Below, piece after piece: positions 1 through 5,890 of a stretch of 6,055 nt of DNA. A program made the translations under genes and the position numbers. Below the pieces are notes generated by a model. It had not been told where the DNA came from and searched no databases. It worked only from the letters and a program-made list of their open reading frames with translations. Position 1 is the first letter of the stretch. Every line of letters starts with the position of its first letter. Source of the stretch: a bacterium (GTDB taxonomy: Bacteria; Planctomycetota; Planctomycetia; Pirellulales; Pirellulaceae); contig JAUIHJ010000524.1 in NCBI GenBank assembly GCA_030432015.1, positions 1-6,055 of the forward strand. The letters run 5' to 3'.

Positions 1-72
1 AGCGCGCGTGCAGAAGTAGTCGCCACGCAGCAGCGCCGCGCTGCCGACGGTCAAGCCAGCGGCAATCAGCAA
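1..72 (-). CDS. Possible 5' end of a minus-strand gene with a hydrophobic N-terminus (partial)
   Basis: An open frame runs off the left edge on the minus strand. Its only plausible start is a TTG at 72-70, because an in-frame TGA lies just upstream. The 24 visible residues begin L-I-A-A-G-L-T-V-G-S-A-A-L-L-R-G-D, which resembles a signal peptide or first membrane helix. About 20 of its 24 codons end in G or C, more than in the competing plus-strand frame over the same bases. No Shine-Dalgarno sequence is visible and the start codon is weak. I do not recognise the protein. The frame would sit downstream of the gap terminator and so need its own promoter. It may be chance. Confidence 0.22.
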   Translation of the reverse strand, partial: MLIAAGLTVGSAALLRGDYFCTRA

Positions 73-297
73 CGCACACGATCAGGTCTGGTGTTTCCGG
101 CTTGGCTGGATGGCAAGCCTGGCACTTTCGGCGTTGGCGTTTGTCTGATCTGACTGCCGACCGCGTTGGAGCCTGCGCACGGGTCGATCCGGATTCCCGG
201 CCGCAACAAAGGCTCGCCGTGCGCCGCCCAATGCCGGACGCTGCGTGTCGCTTGATGCGGGCGTTTCGCTTGATACCGGCCCAATCAGCCGCCACTC
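73..297. other. Intergenic stretch with no recognisable gene
   Basis: Between the possible partial gene at the left edge and the gap terminator I see no convincing coding frame, RNA gene or repeat. The short frames on both strands here are arginine-rich and match no family I know. If the left-edge gene is real, this stretch would contain its promoter, but no clear -10/-35 pair stands out. Confidence 0.5.
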
Positions 298-338
298 AAA
301 AAAAGACGCCTCGCAATACTTAATGTTGCGAGGCGTCT
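298..338 (-). terminator. Intrinsic (Rho-independent) terminator of gap
   Basis: Bases 304-316 and 326-338 form a perfect 13-bp inverted repeat (arms AGACGCCTCGCAA and TTGCGAGGCGTCT) around a 9-base loop. Read on the minus strand, the hairpin is followed at once by seven T residues (304-298), the layout of an intrinsic terminator. It lies about 60 bases after the gap stop codon and is in the correct orientation. On the plus strand there is no T-run after the stem, so it is not bidirectional. Confidence 0.93.
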
Positions 339-399
339 GGGAGGTTCATGTTTTCGACTGGCCGGCTTGTTGCGCAAACCAGTGGACCTTGCCGGTCCC

Positions 400-1425
400 T
401 TACAGGGCGCCCATTCTGGCGACCAGGTCGGCCGTGCGGCAACTGTAGCCCCATTCGTTGTCGTACCAACTCACAACCTTGACCATCTTGCCGTTTCCAC
501 CGAGCACTTGCGTCCAATCGGCGGCGAAGATCGAGCTATGGGGGTCGTCAATGATATCGCTCGACACGATCGGATCCTCTGTGTAGCAGAGAATGCCCTT
601 CATTGGACCATCGGCGGCCGCTTTGACCGCGTCGTTGATCGATTTGGCCGAGGCTTCCTTGTTCAGATTGGCCACCAGGTCGACGACGCTTCCGGTTGGC
701 ACGGGAACTCGCATTGAGATTCCGGTCAGCTTCCCATCCAGTTCGGGAATAACCAGGCCGACAGCCTTGGCAGCCCCGGTCGTGGTGGGAATGATGTTCT
801 GGGCTGCGCCACGCGTCCGGTAGAGGTCGCTGTGCGGTTGATCCTGCACATTTTGATCGTTGGTGTAGGCATGCACGGTGGTCATCAGGCCGGAGTGGAT
901 TCCAAACGTGTCGTTCAACACTTTGGCGACTGGTGCCAGACAGTTGGTGGTGCAACTGGCGTTGGAAACGCATTTCATGTCGGCGGTAAGTTGATCGTCG
1001 TTGACGCCAAACACCAGCGTCAAGTCGGCTCCGTCTTTGGCAGGGGCGCTCAGGACGACTCGCTTGGCACCGGCATCCAGGTGCGTGTCATAGCCAGCTT
1101 TTTCAGCAGTCTTCCGGGCTGTGAAAATGCCCGTGCTTTCGATGCAGACGTCGACGCCCAGTTCACCCCAGGGCAATTCCGCCGGATTTCGCATGGCGAG
1201 GGCTTTAATGCTCTTGCCATTGACGATCAAGTTTTCGTCGTCAAAGCCAACTTCGCCGGGAAAACGACCGTGGACACTGTCGTACTTCAGCAAGGTGGCC
1301 AGCGTGCGGTTGTTCGTCAGGTCGTTGATTGCCACGACCTCGAATTCATCGGATCGGCTGAGCAGGTTGCGGAACGTCAATCGGCCAATACGACCGAAAC
1401 CGTTGATTGCGACTTTGATCGTCAC
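400..1425 (-). CDS. gap: Type I glyceraldehyde-3-phosphate dehydrogenase, NAD-dependent type
   Basis: This cytoplasmic glycolytic enzyme converts glyceraldehyde 3-phosphate, NAD+ and phosphate into 1,3-bisphosphoglycerate, reversibly. From the GTG start the protein has 341 residues, normal for the family. The N-terminal Rossmann motif N-G-F-G-R-I-G-R is at 8-15. The catalytic motif S-N-A-S-C-T-T-N-C is at 154-162, with nucleophile Cys158, and the partner His185 lies in H-A-Y-T. Further family motifs are R-G-A-A-Q-N-I-I-P (205-213) and W-Y-D-N-E-W-G-Y (320-327). Asp35 after the second strand (A-I-N-D) and a proline in D-Q-P-H (195-198), equivalent to Pro188 of Bacillus GapA, indicate NAD rather than NADP use. 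The start is GTG 1425-1423, with AAGGAG (1437-1432) six bases upstream. The longer frame from ATG 1482 adds 19 unfamiliar residues and its ATG overlaps the -10 box. The gene is probably monocistronic: it has its own promoter and terminator. Confidence 0.97.
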   Translation of the reverse strand: MTIKVAINGFGRIGRLTFRNLLSRSDEFEVVAINDLTNNRTLATLLKYDSVHGRFPGEVGFDDENLIVNGKSIKALAMRNPAELPWGELGVDVCIESTGIFTARKTAEKAGYDTHLDAGAKRVVLSAPAKDGADLTLVFGVNDDQLTADMKCVSNASCTTNCLAPVAKVLNDTFGIHSGLMTTVHAYTNDQNVQDQPHSDLYRTRGAAQNIIPTTTGAAKAVGLVIPELDGKLTGISMRVPVPTGSVVDLVANLNKEASAKSINDAVKAAADGPMKGILCYTEDPIVSSDIIDDPHSSIFAADWTQVLGGNGKMVKVVSWYDNEWGYSCRTADLVARMGAL

Positions 1426-1431
1426 ATTTCT

Positions 1432-1437
1432 CTCCTT
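1432..1437 (-). promoter_or_regulatory. Ribosome binding site of gap that decides the GTG start
   Basis: AAGGAG on the minus strand at 1437-1432, extended to AAGGAGAG, lies six bases before GTG 1425. This is the clearest Shine-Dalgarno sequence in the window and supports the GTG over the upstream ATG at 1482. Confidence 0.88.
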
Positions 1438-1480
1438 CGTCCTAGAGACGTCATCTTTGTGATTCTTGTTGAATCGGGCC

Positions 1481-1509
1481 ATTATACTGCCGGTTCAAAA
1501 TACCGACAA
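1481..1509 (-). promoter_or_regulatory. Sigma70-type promoter of gap
   Basis: On the minus strand, TTGTCG (1509-1504, four of six consensus bases) is separated by exactly 17 bases from TATAAT (1486-1481, six of six). Transcription would be expected to start near 1474, giving a leader of roughly 50 bases before GTG 1425. Perfect -10 and ideal spacing fit a strongly expressed glycolytic gene. The start site itself is inferred. Confidence 0.8.
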
Positions 1510-1705
1510 CCGGCGCGGAGTTGCTGTCAGAAGTGGGGATCGAGGTGTCGTCGCAAACAGACCCTCGGGTCGACGCCAGAGACGATGCACCCGCCCCGCC
1601 CGCGGCGCTGGAAACTCCGCAACGTCCAGGAAACAAGCCGTTCGCTTGCCAGGTTTCAGGTGTATCCCCAGATGAAAACGTGTCGCCGCGGTCACCTCGT
1701 GGCGG

Positions 1706-1731
1706 ACGCCTCCAGGCGTGGAAAACCACGC
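1706..1731. repeat. Two overlapping inverted repeats
   Basis: ACGCCT-CC-AGGCGT (1706-1719) is a compact dyad that could be a protein-binding site. GCGTGG-AAAA-CCACGC (1716-1731) is a 6-bp stem with an AAAA loop. They share bases 1716-1719, so in RNA the two could not form together. No T-run follows on either strand, so this is not an intrinsic terminator. Any function is unknown and chance is possible in G+C-rich DNA. Confidence 0.4.
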
Positions 1732-1792
1732 AGTCCACTCATTGGCGACCTGCGCAGCGGCGAGCAGCCCTGCGGCTCGGCCGCCGCGCCCG

Positions 1793-1821
1793 TTTTCCGA
1801 GGCATGGCAATCGGCTAAGAT
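1793..1821 (+). promoter_or_regulatory. Weak candidate promoter for the plus-strand genes
   Basis: TTTTCC (1793-1798) and TAAGAT (1816-1821) are 17 bases apart. They match only three and four of six consensus bases respectively. The location, about 87 bases before the first start codon, is sensible, but the match is poor and could be chance. Confidence 0.22.
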
Positions 1822-1907
1822 GAGGCGATGATCCACCACGAATCGCGACCTGGAGCTCGAATCTAGCCATCGCACTTCCCACCAGCTCTACGCCCACCAG
1901 GAAATAC

Positions 1908-3155
1908 ATGATGAGACGATCTAGCGCAGTATGCTTGCTGCTGGCGGCCTGTGTCGCTCCCCTCGTAATTCCCCACGCCACGTCACCGGCCGTATCCGCC
2001 GAACCGACGGCCTTGGCAGACTCCGAACTGACGCCAGCTCTGGCGGCGTTGCGAGCGGTCGGATCCAACGGCAAGGGACACCGCGAGGCGATGGAGGCGT
2101 GGAAGCTGCTATCGCAGGCGGACGCCGACCAGCTGCCGACCCTGTTGGGAGGGATGAAAGGGGCCGGAACGCTGGCCAACAATTGGTTTCGTGCCGTGGT
2201 TGAGACGGTTGCACAACGGCAGCTCGACGACGGTGGCAAGCTGCCCGTGGCCGCGCTCGAAGCGTTTCTCGCGGATACCACCCAAGCACCCAGGGCACGT
2301 CGCTTGGCGTACGAACTGATTGCCCAGGTGGACGCGACCGCGGAGCCACGGTTGATCGCGCCATTAGTCAACGATCCCAGTTTGGAACTTCGCCGAGATG
2401 CCATCGCCCTGGCACTGAAGGCTGCCGATGCGCGTTTGGAAGCAGGCGAAAAACAGGAAGGGACTCGCGAGTACCAGCGTCTGTTCGCCTCCAGCCGAGA
2501 CATTGATCAAGTTAAAGACATGGCGCAGAAACTGCGAGACCTTGGCCAGCCCGTCGATCTGCCGCGCCACCTGGGATTCGTCCTGCGGTGGAAGCTGATC
2601 GGTCCCTTTGACAATGTCGACGGGGTCGGCTTCGACCAGGTTTATCCGCCGGAGAACGGGGTCGACCTCAACACCAGCTACCAAGGCAAGGTCGGCAAGG
2701 TGCAATGGCGGGACTATGCGACGGACGACGATTTTGGCATCGTGGACCTGAACGAAGGTTTCCAGCGTCCCAAAATGGAAAACGGAAACGACTACCAACT
2801 GACGCCGGAACACAAGGGAGCGGTGGCCTACGCGTTTGCTGAATTTGACGCCGCTGAAAGTCGATCCGCCGACATTCGTATCGGCTGCATCAATGCCAAC
2901 AAAGTTTGGCTCAACGGAACCTTGCTGACGGCCAATCAGGTCTATCATTCCGGCATGGAAGTCGATCAATACGTCGCGACCGCGCAGCTCAAGAAGGGGC
3001 GCAACGAAATCCTGGTGAAAGTTGCGCAAAACGAGCAAGAGGAAAACTGGGCGCAGCGATGGCAATTTCAATTGCGTGTCTGCGACCCACTGGGAACCGC
3101 CCTGCTGTCTCGTCAGCGGACAGCAGACCGTGCCGACCCGTCCCGACGACGATGA
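1908..3155 (+). CDS. Exported planctomycete protein: HEAT-like region plus C-terminal GPF domain
   Basis: The function of this 415-residue protein is unknown. A Sec signal peptide is clear: M-M-R-R-S-S, a hydrophobic core at about 7-22, and a likely cut after A-V-S-A (residue 31). The stretch L-A-A-C at 12-15 also fits a lipobox, so a lipoprotein is possible. Residues about 40-215 are alpha-helical in character with at least one HEAT-like repeat (about 149-171). From residue 228 comes a domain with W-K-L-I-G-P-F-D-N, G-F-D-Q-V-Y-P-P-E and, near 334-337, W-L-N-G. From memory this belongs to a family with many copies in planctomycetes; the last part resembles jelly-roll carbohydrate-binding folds (inference). 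AGGA (1899-1902) precedes tandem ATGs at 1908 and 1911, so either could be the start. The arginine-rich last 14 residues look out of frame (see findings). It is followed after about 99 bases by an exported beta-propeller gene, suggesting a shared envelope role. Confidence 0.88.
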   Translation: MMRRSSAVCLLLAACVAPLVIPHATSPAVSAEPTALADSELTPALAALRAVGSNGKGHREAMEAWKLLSQADADQLPTLLGGMKGAGTLANNWFRAVVETVAQRQLDDGGKLPVAALEAFLADTTQAPRARRLAYELIAQVDATAEPRLIAPLVNDPSLELRRDAIALALKAADARLEAGEKQEGTREYQRLFASSRDIDQVKDMAQKLRDLGQPVDLPRHLGFVLRWKLIGPFDNVDGVGFDQVYPPENGVDLNTSYQGKVGKVQWRDYATDDDFGIVDLNEGFQRPKMENGNDYQLTPEHKGAVAYAFAEFDAAESRSADIRIGCINANKVWLNGTLLTANQVYHSGMEVDQYVATAQLKKGRNEILVKVAQNEQEENWAQRWQFQLRVCDPLGTALLSRQRTADRADPSRRR

Positions 3156-3240
3156 GCACCCCGCGCTGCTGCCCTTGAAACGCCATCTGGACGCCAAGAA
3201 TCCTGAGCCAACAACCACGAGTCCTGCCCCGTGCATAACC

Positions 3241-3248
3241 GGAAGAAG
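3241..3248 (+). promoter_or_regulatory. Purine-rich ribosome binding site that favours the ATG at 3255
   Basis: GGAAGAAG lies about six to nine bases before tandem ATGs at 3255 and 3258. The upstream in-frame alternative, GTG 3231, has no comparable purine run. This supports ATG 3255 or 3258 as the start of the propeller gene. Confidence 0.55.
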
Positions 3249-3254
3249 AACGCG

Positions 3255-4556
3255 ATGATGACCTTGCCCGCTTCCTGCCCAGAACCAGTCCGCCGACCCT
3301 TATCCTGCCCACCAGCCGCCGAGCATCTTGCCGGTAGGCGACGATCGTGCGGACGTCGGGCCATCGCCGCGTGGGTGGTCATCCTTGTCGCCTTGACCAA
3401 CTGCGGCGCTGACTGGCTGCAGTTTCGCGGCTCCAACGGTGCGAGTGATTCGCCAGGCATCGCCCCGCCCGATTCCTGGGACGGTAACGAGAACATTGCC
3501 TGGCGGGCCGACTTGCCCGGCAGGTCCGTCGCCAGCCCGATCGTCGTCAAAGGCCGTGTTATCGTGACTTCGTCCAGCGGCGCTCATCAAGATCGACTCC
3601 ACGTGCTGGCTTACGACGTGGAGACGGGTAAGCAGATTTGGCATCGCCAGTTCTGGGCGACTGGCCGGACCTTGACGCATCCTTTCAGCGCTGTCGCCGC
3701 GCCGACGCCGGCAAGCGACGGGAAACGAATTTTCGCCTTCTATTCCTCCAACGATCTGGCCTGCCTGGACTTGGATGGAAATCTGCTCTGGTATCGTGGC
3801 CTGGCGTTCGACTTTCCGCAGGCTGGCAATGACATCGGCATGTCGTCGTCACCGATCGTCGCCGACGAGACCGTCATGGTGCAGATCGAGAGCCAAGGCG
3901 AGTCATTCGCGACCGGCGTTGACGTCGCCACCGGCGAAACGCGGTGGCGCGTCGATCGTGCCCGCACCCCAAATTGGACGTCGCCCGTCGTCATGCCCGG
4001 CAGGCGCGGTGGGAAGACAATCGTCATCCTGCAATCCGGCAGCGGTCTGGTTGGGCATGACGTCCACACTGGCGAAGAACTCTGGAAATTCGAGTTGCCG
4101 TGTCAAACGACACCGTCGCTGGCGGTCACGGAAGATCGGATTTTCGTGCCGGCCAATGGGCTGACCGCCTTGGATTTGCCTTCCGATGCGACGTCGCCGT
4201 CGCTGGCATGGAACTCGAGCCAATTGAACCCCTATCCGGCGAGCCCGATTGTGTCCGGTGATCGAGTTTATGCCGTCAACAGTTCCGGCGTGCTTTCGTG
4301 CGGGGATCTGAACGACGGCAAGCGTTTGTGGCAGGTCCGTATCGGCGGACGCCATTGGTCGACCCCGGTGGTTGCCGGCGACCGGATTTTCTGTGTCAAC
4401 GCCGAAGGGCAAGCCAAGGTCGTCCAACTTGGTGAGACCGGGACGGTCGTCGGCACCAACGATTTTGGCGAAGCGATCAAGGGCTCGCCAGCCGTTTCAG
4501 ACGGCGCGCTTTATGTCCGCAGTGATCAACACTTGTGGAAGATTGCTGAGAAGTAG
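3255..4556 (+). CDS. Exported PQQ-type beta-propeller protein (BamB-like fold)
   Basis: From ATG 3255 the protein has 433 residues. It opens with an unusually long Arg/Pro/Cys-rich stretch (about 1-35), then a hydrophobic segment (36-52, A-I-A-A-W-V-V-I-L-V-A-L-T-N-C-G-A) that should act as a signal peptide or anchor. The N-C at its end does not fit a lipobox. The mature part starts D-W-L-Q-F-R-G-S-N-G, an opening common in planctomycete propeller proteins. Repeated blade motifs of the form A-x-D-x-x-T-G-x-x-x-W end near Trp residues 129, 179, 231, 277, 319 and 359, with a degenerate one at 388-399, fitting seven or eight blades. Members are often annotated PQQ-binding or BamB-like, but the fold alone shows neither cofactor binding nor membership of the BAM complex. 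I see no cytochrome c CxxCH motif. It is likely periplasmic and probably works with the preceding exported protein (inference). aroA follows after 21 bases. Confidence 0.9.
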   Translation: MMTLPASCPEPVRRPLSCPPAAEHLAGRRRSCGRRAIAAWVVILVALTNCGADWLQFRGSNGASDSPGIAPPDSWDGNENIAWRADLPGRSVASPIVVKGRVIVTSSSGAHQDRLHVLAYDVETGKQIWHRQFWATGRTLTHPFSAVAAPTPASDGKRIFAFYSSNDLACLDLDGNLLWYRGLAFDFPQAGNDIGMSSSPIVADETVMVQIESQGESFATGVDVATGETRWRVDRARTPNWTSPVVMPGRRGGKTIVILQSGSGLVGHDVHTGEELWKFELPCQTTPSLAVTEDRIFVPANGLTALDLPSDATSPSLAWNSSQLNPYPASPIVSGDRVYAVNSSGVLSCGDLNDGKRLWQVRIGGRHWSTPVVAGDRIFCVNAEGQAKVVQLGETGTVVGTNDFGEAIKGSPAVSDGALYVRSDQHLWKIAEK

Positions 4557-4577
4557 TACCCCGCACTCCATGTCCTG

Positions 4578-5885
4578 ATGCAAGGGGACGAGAAAGCTGG
4601 CACGCCTGTGGTCAAGCGGAAAGAGATTCAGCCAGCCGGTCGGCTAAACGCCGCGATTCGCCCGCCTGGTTCAAAGAGCATCACGAATCGTGCGCTGGTG
4701 TGTGCCGCCTTGGCCGAAGGAACCTCGGTGCTCGACGGGGCGCTCGACAGCGAAGACACCCAGGTCATGATTGAGTCGTTGCGCCAGCTTGGCTTGGCTG
4801 TCGAACATGATCCAACTGCTGCTCGGCTGACAGTGACCGGGGGCGCGGGCGCGATGCCACAGTCCGCAGCGGACCTCTTCGTCGCGAACAGCGGGACGAC
4901 GATTCGATTCTTGACGGCGATGCTGGCCGCTTGCCGTGGCTCGTTTCGCTTAGACGGGATCGCTCGCATGCGCGAGCGGCCTATCGCGGATTTGATCGAT
5001 GCCCTGAACCAGTTGGGGGCACGCGTCACCAGTGAATTGGCGAATGGCTGTCCGCCCGTTCGGATTGACACGGATGGCCTTACCGGTGGGCACGCCACCA
5101 TTCGCGGTGATATTTCGAGCCAGTTTCTCAGCGGTCTACTGATGGCCTGTCCACTGGCGAAGCGTGACGTCGATCTCGTGGTTCAGGGGCGCCTGGTGTC
5201 GCAACCGTATGTGACCATGACGTTGGGCGTCATGGAGGCCTTTGGCGTCACTGTGGACGCAGGCGACCTCTCGCATTTCGCGATTCCCCATGGTTTCGGT
5301 TATCGGGCAGCCCATTATCCTGTCGAACCGGATGCTTCGGCGGCGAGTTATTTTTGGGGGGCAGCGGCAATTGCCGGTGGCCGCGTACTCGTTGAAGGGC
5401 TCACGCGCGACGCCTTGCAAGGCGATGTGGCCTTCTGCGATTGCTTAGCGGAGATGGGTTGTCAGGTGCAACTCCAGCCGCAAGGGATCGAAATGACCGG
5501 TGGCCCGCTACGTGGCATTGACGTCGACATGAACGCGATCAGTGACACCGTTCAGACCCTGGCCGCCGTCGCTTTGTTTGCCGAAGGGCCGACCACCATC
5601 ACCGGCGTAGCGCATATTCGCCACAAGGAGACCGACCGCATCGGAGATCTCGCCCGTGAATTGCGCCGCGTGGGTGCCGAGGTTGACGAATTGCCGGATG
5701 GCCTCAGGATTACACCACGTCCGTTGCACGGTGCCGAGATCGTAACCTACAACGATCATCGTATGGCGATGAGTATGGCGTTGGTCGGCCTGCGCACGCC
5801 GGGGATCGTGATTCTCGATCCGGATTGCACGAGAAAAACCTATCCGGGATTCTTCACTGACCTCGAGAGAATGACCTGCGAGTAA
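4578..5885 (+). CDS. aroA: 3-phosphoshikimate 1-carboxyvinyltransferase (EPSP synthase)
   Basis: This cytoplasmic enzyme makes EPSP from shikimate 3-phosphate and phosphoenolpyruvate, the sixth step of the shikimate pathway to chorismate and aromatic amino acids. Its 435 residues are close to the usual bacterial length. Motifs run in order: P-G-S-K-S-I-T-N-R (30-38, with Lys33, Ser34, Arg38), N-S-G-T-T-I-R (104-110), M-R-E-R-P-I (131-136), S-S-Q-F-L-S (180-185), S-Q-P-Y (208-211), the catalytic-base Asp323 in S-D-T-V-Q-T, H-K-E-T-D-R (349-354), Y-N-D-H-R-M-A-M (391-398) and C-T-R-K-T-Y-P (417-423, Lys420). All key substrate-binding residues seem present, so it should be active. The first 15 or so residues are not conserved and ATG 4578 lacks a Shine-Dalgarno sequence; GTG 4608 is an alternative start. 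It lies 21 bases after the propeller gene and 5 before the next, so it is probably part of an operon. Confidence 0.97.
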   Translation: MQGDEKAGTPVVKRKEIQPAGRLNAAIRPPGSKSITNRALVCAALAEGTSVLDGALDSEDTQVMIESLRQLGLAVEHDPTAARLTVTGGAGAMPQSAADLFVANSGTTIRFLTAMLAACRGSFRLDGIARMRERPIADLIDALNQLGARVTSELANGCPPVRIDTDGLTGGHATIRGDISSQFLSGLLMACPLAKRDVDLVVQGRLVSQPYVTMTLGVMEAFGVTVDAGDLSHFAIPHGFGYRAAHYPVEPDASAASYFWGAAAIAGGRVLVEGLTRDALQGDVAFCDCLAEMGCQVQLQPQGIEMTGGPLRGIDVDMNAISDTVQTLAAVALFAEGPTTITGVAHIRHKETDRIGDLARELRRVGAEVDELPDGLRITPRPLHGAEIVTYNDHRMAMSMALVGLRTPGIVILDPDCTRKTYPGFFTDLERMTCE

Positions 5886-5890
5886 CTGCC

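Larger units (their letters stand above)
1426..1907. other. Divergent intergenic region without a recognisable gene
   Basis: About 480 bases separate the divergent gap gene and the plus-strand cluster. The gap promoter and leader fill the left 85 bases. The rest contains open frames on both strands (for example minus 1875-1495 and plus 1521-1823). They are arginine- and proline-rich, lack recognisable motifs, and the minus one would run into the gap promoter, so I treat them as chance. Overlapping inverted repeats lie at 1706-1731. This stretch should hold the promoter of the plus-strand genes; only weak candidates are visible. Confidence 0.55.

Noticed and set aside
370..377. Palindrome TTGCGCAA between the gap terminator and the gap stop codon
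   Set aside because: An 8-base palindrome is expected by chance at this scale, and its position after the gene suggests no regulatory role.
832..1818. 328-codon open frame on the plus strand opposite gap
   Set aside because: It is antisense to the well-supported gap gene, crosses its promoter and has no recognisable motif. Long antisense frames are common opposite G+C-rich genes.
1521..1823. 100-codon plus-strand frame from a TTG in the divergent intergenic region
   Set aside because: The composition is Arg/Pro-rich, the start is weak with no ribosome site, and no motif is seen.
1495..1875. 126-codon minus-strand frame in the divergent intergenic region
   Set aside because: It has no recognisable domain or ribosome site, and it extends through the -35 region of the gap promoter.
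1739..2503. 254-codon open frame on the minus strand
   Set aside because: It is rich in Ser, Arg and Ala without motifs and overlaps the start of the HEAT/GPF gene antisense.
2364..3236. 290-codon open frame on the minus strand
   Set aside because: It mirrors the HEAT/GPF gene, whose signal peptide and domain motifs are clear. The antisense product resembles no family.
4961..4978. Perfect 7-bp inverted repeat CGCTCGC-ATGC-GCGAGCG
   Set aside because: It lies inside aroA and encodes the conserved R-M-R-E-R motif, so the symmetry is probably a by-product of Arg codons. No T-run follows.
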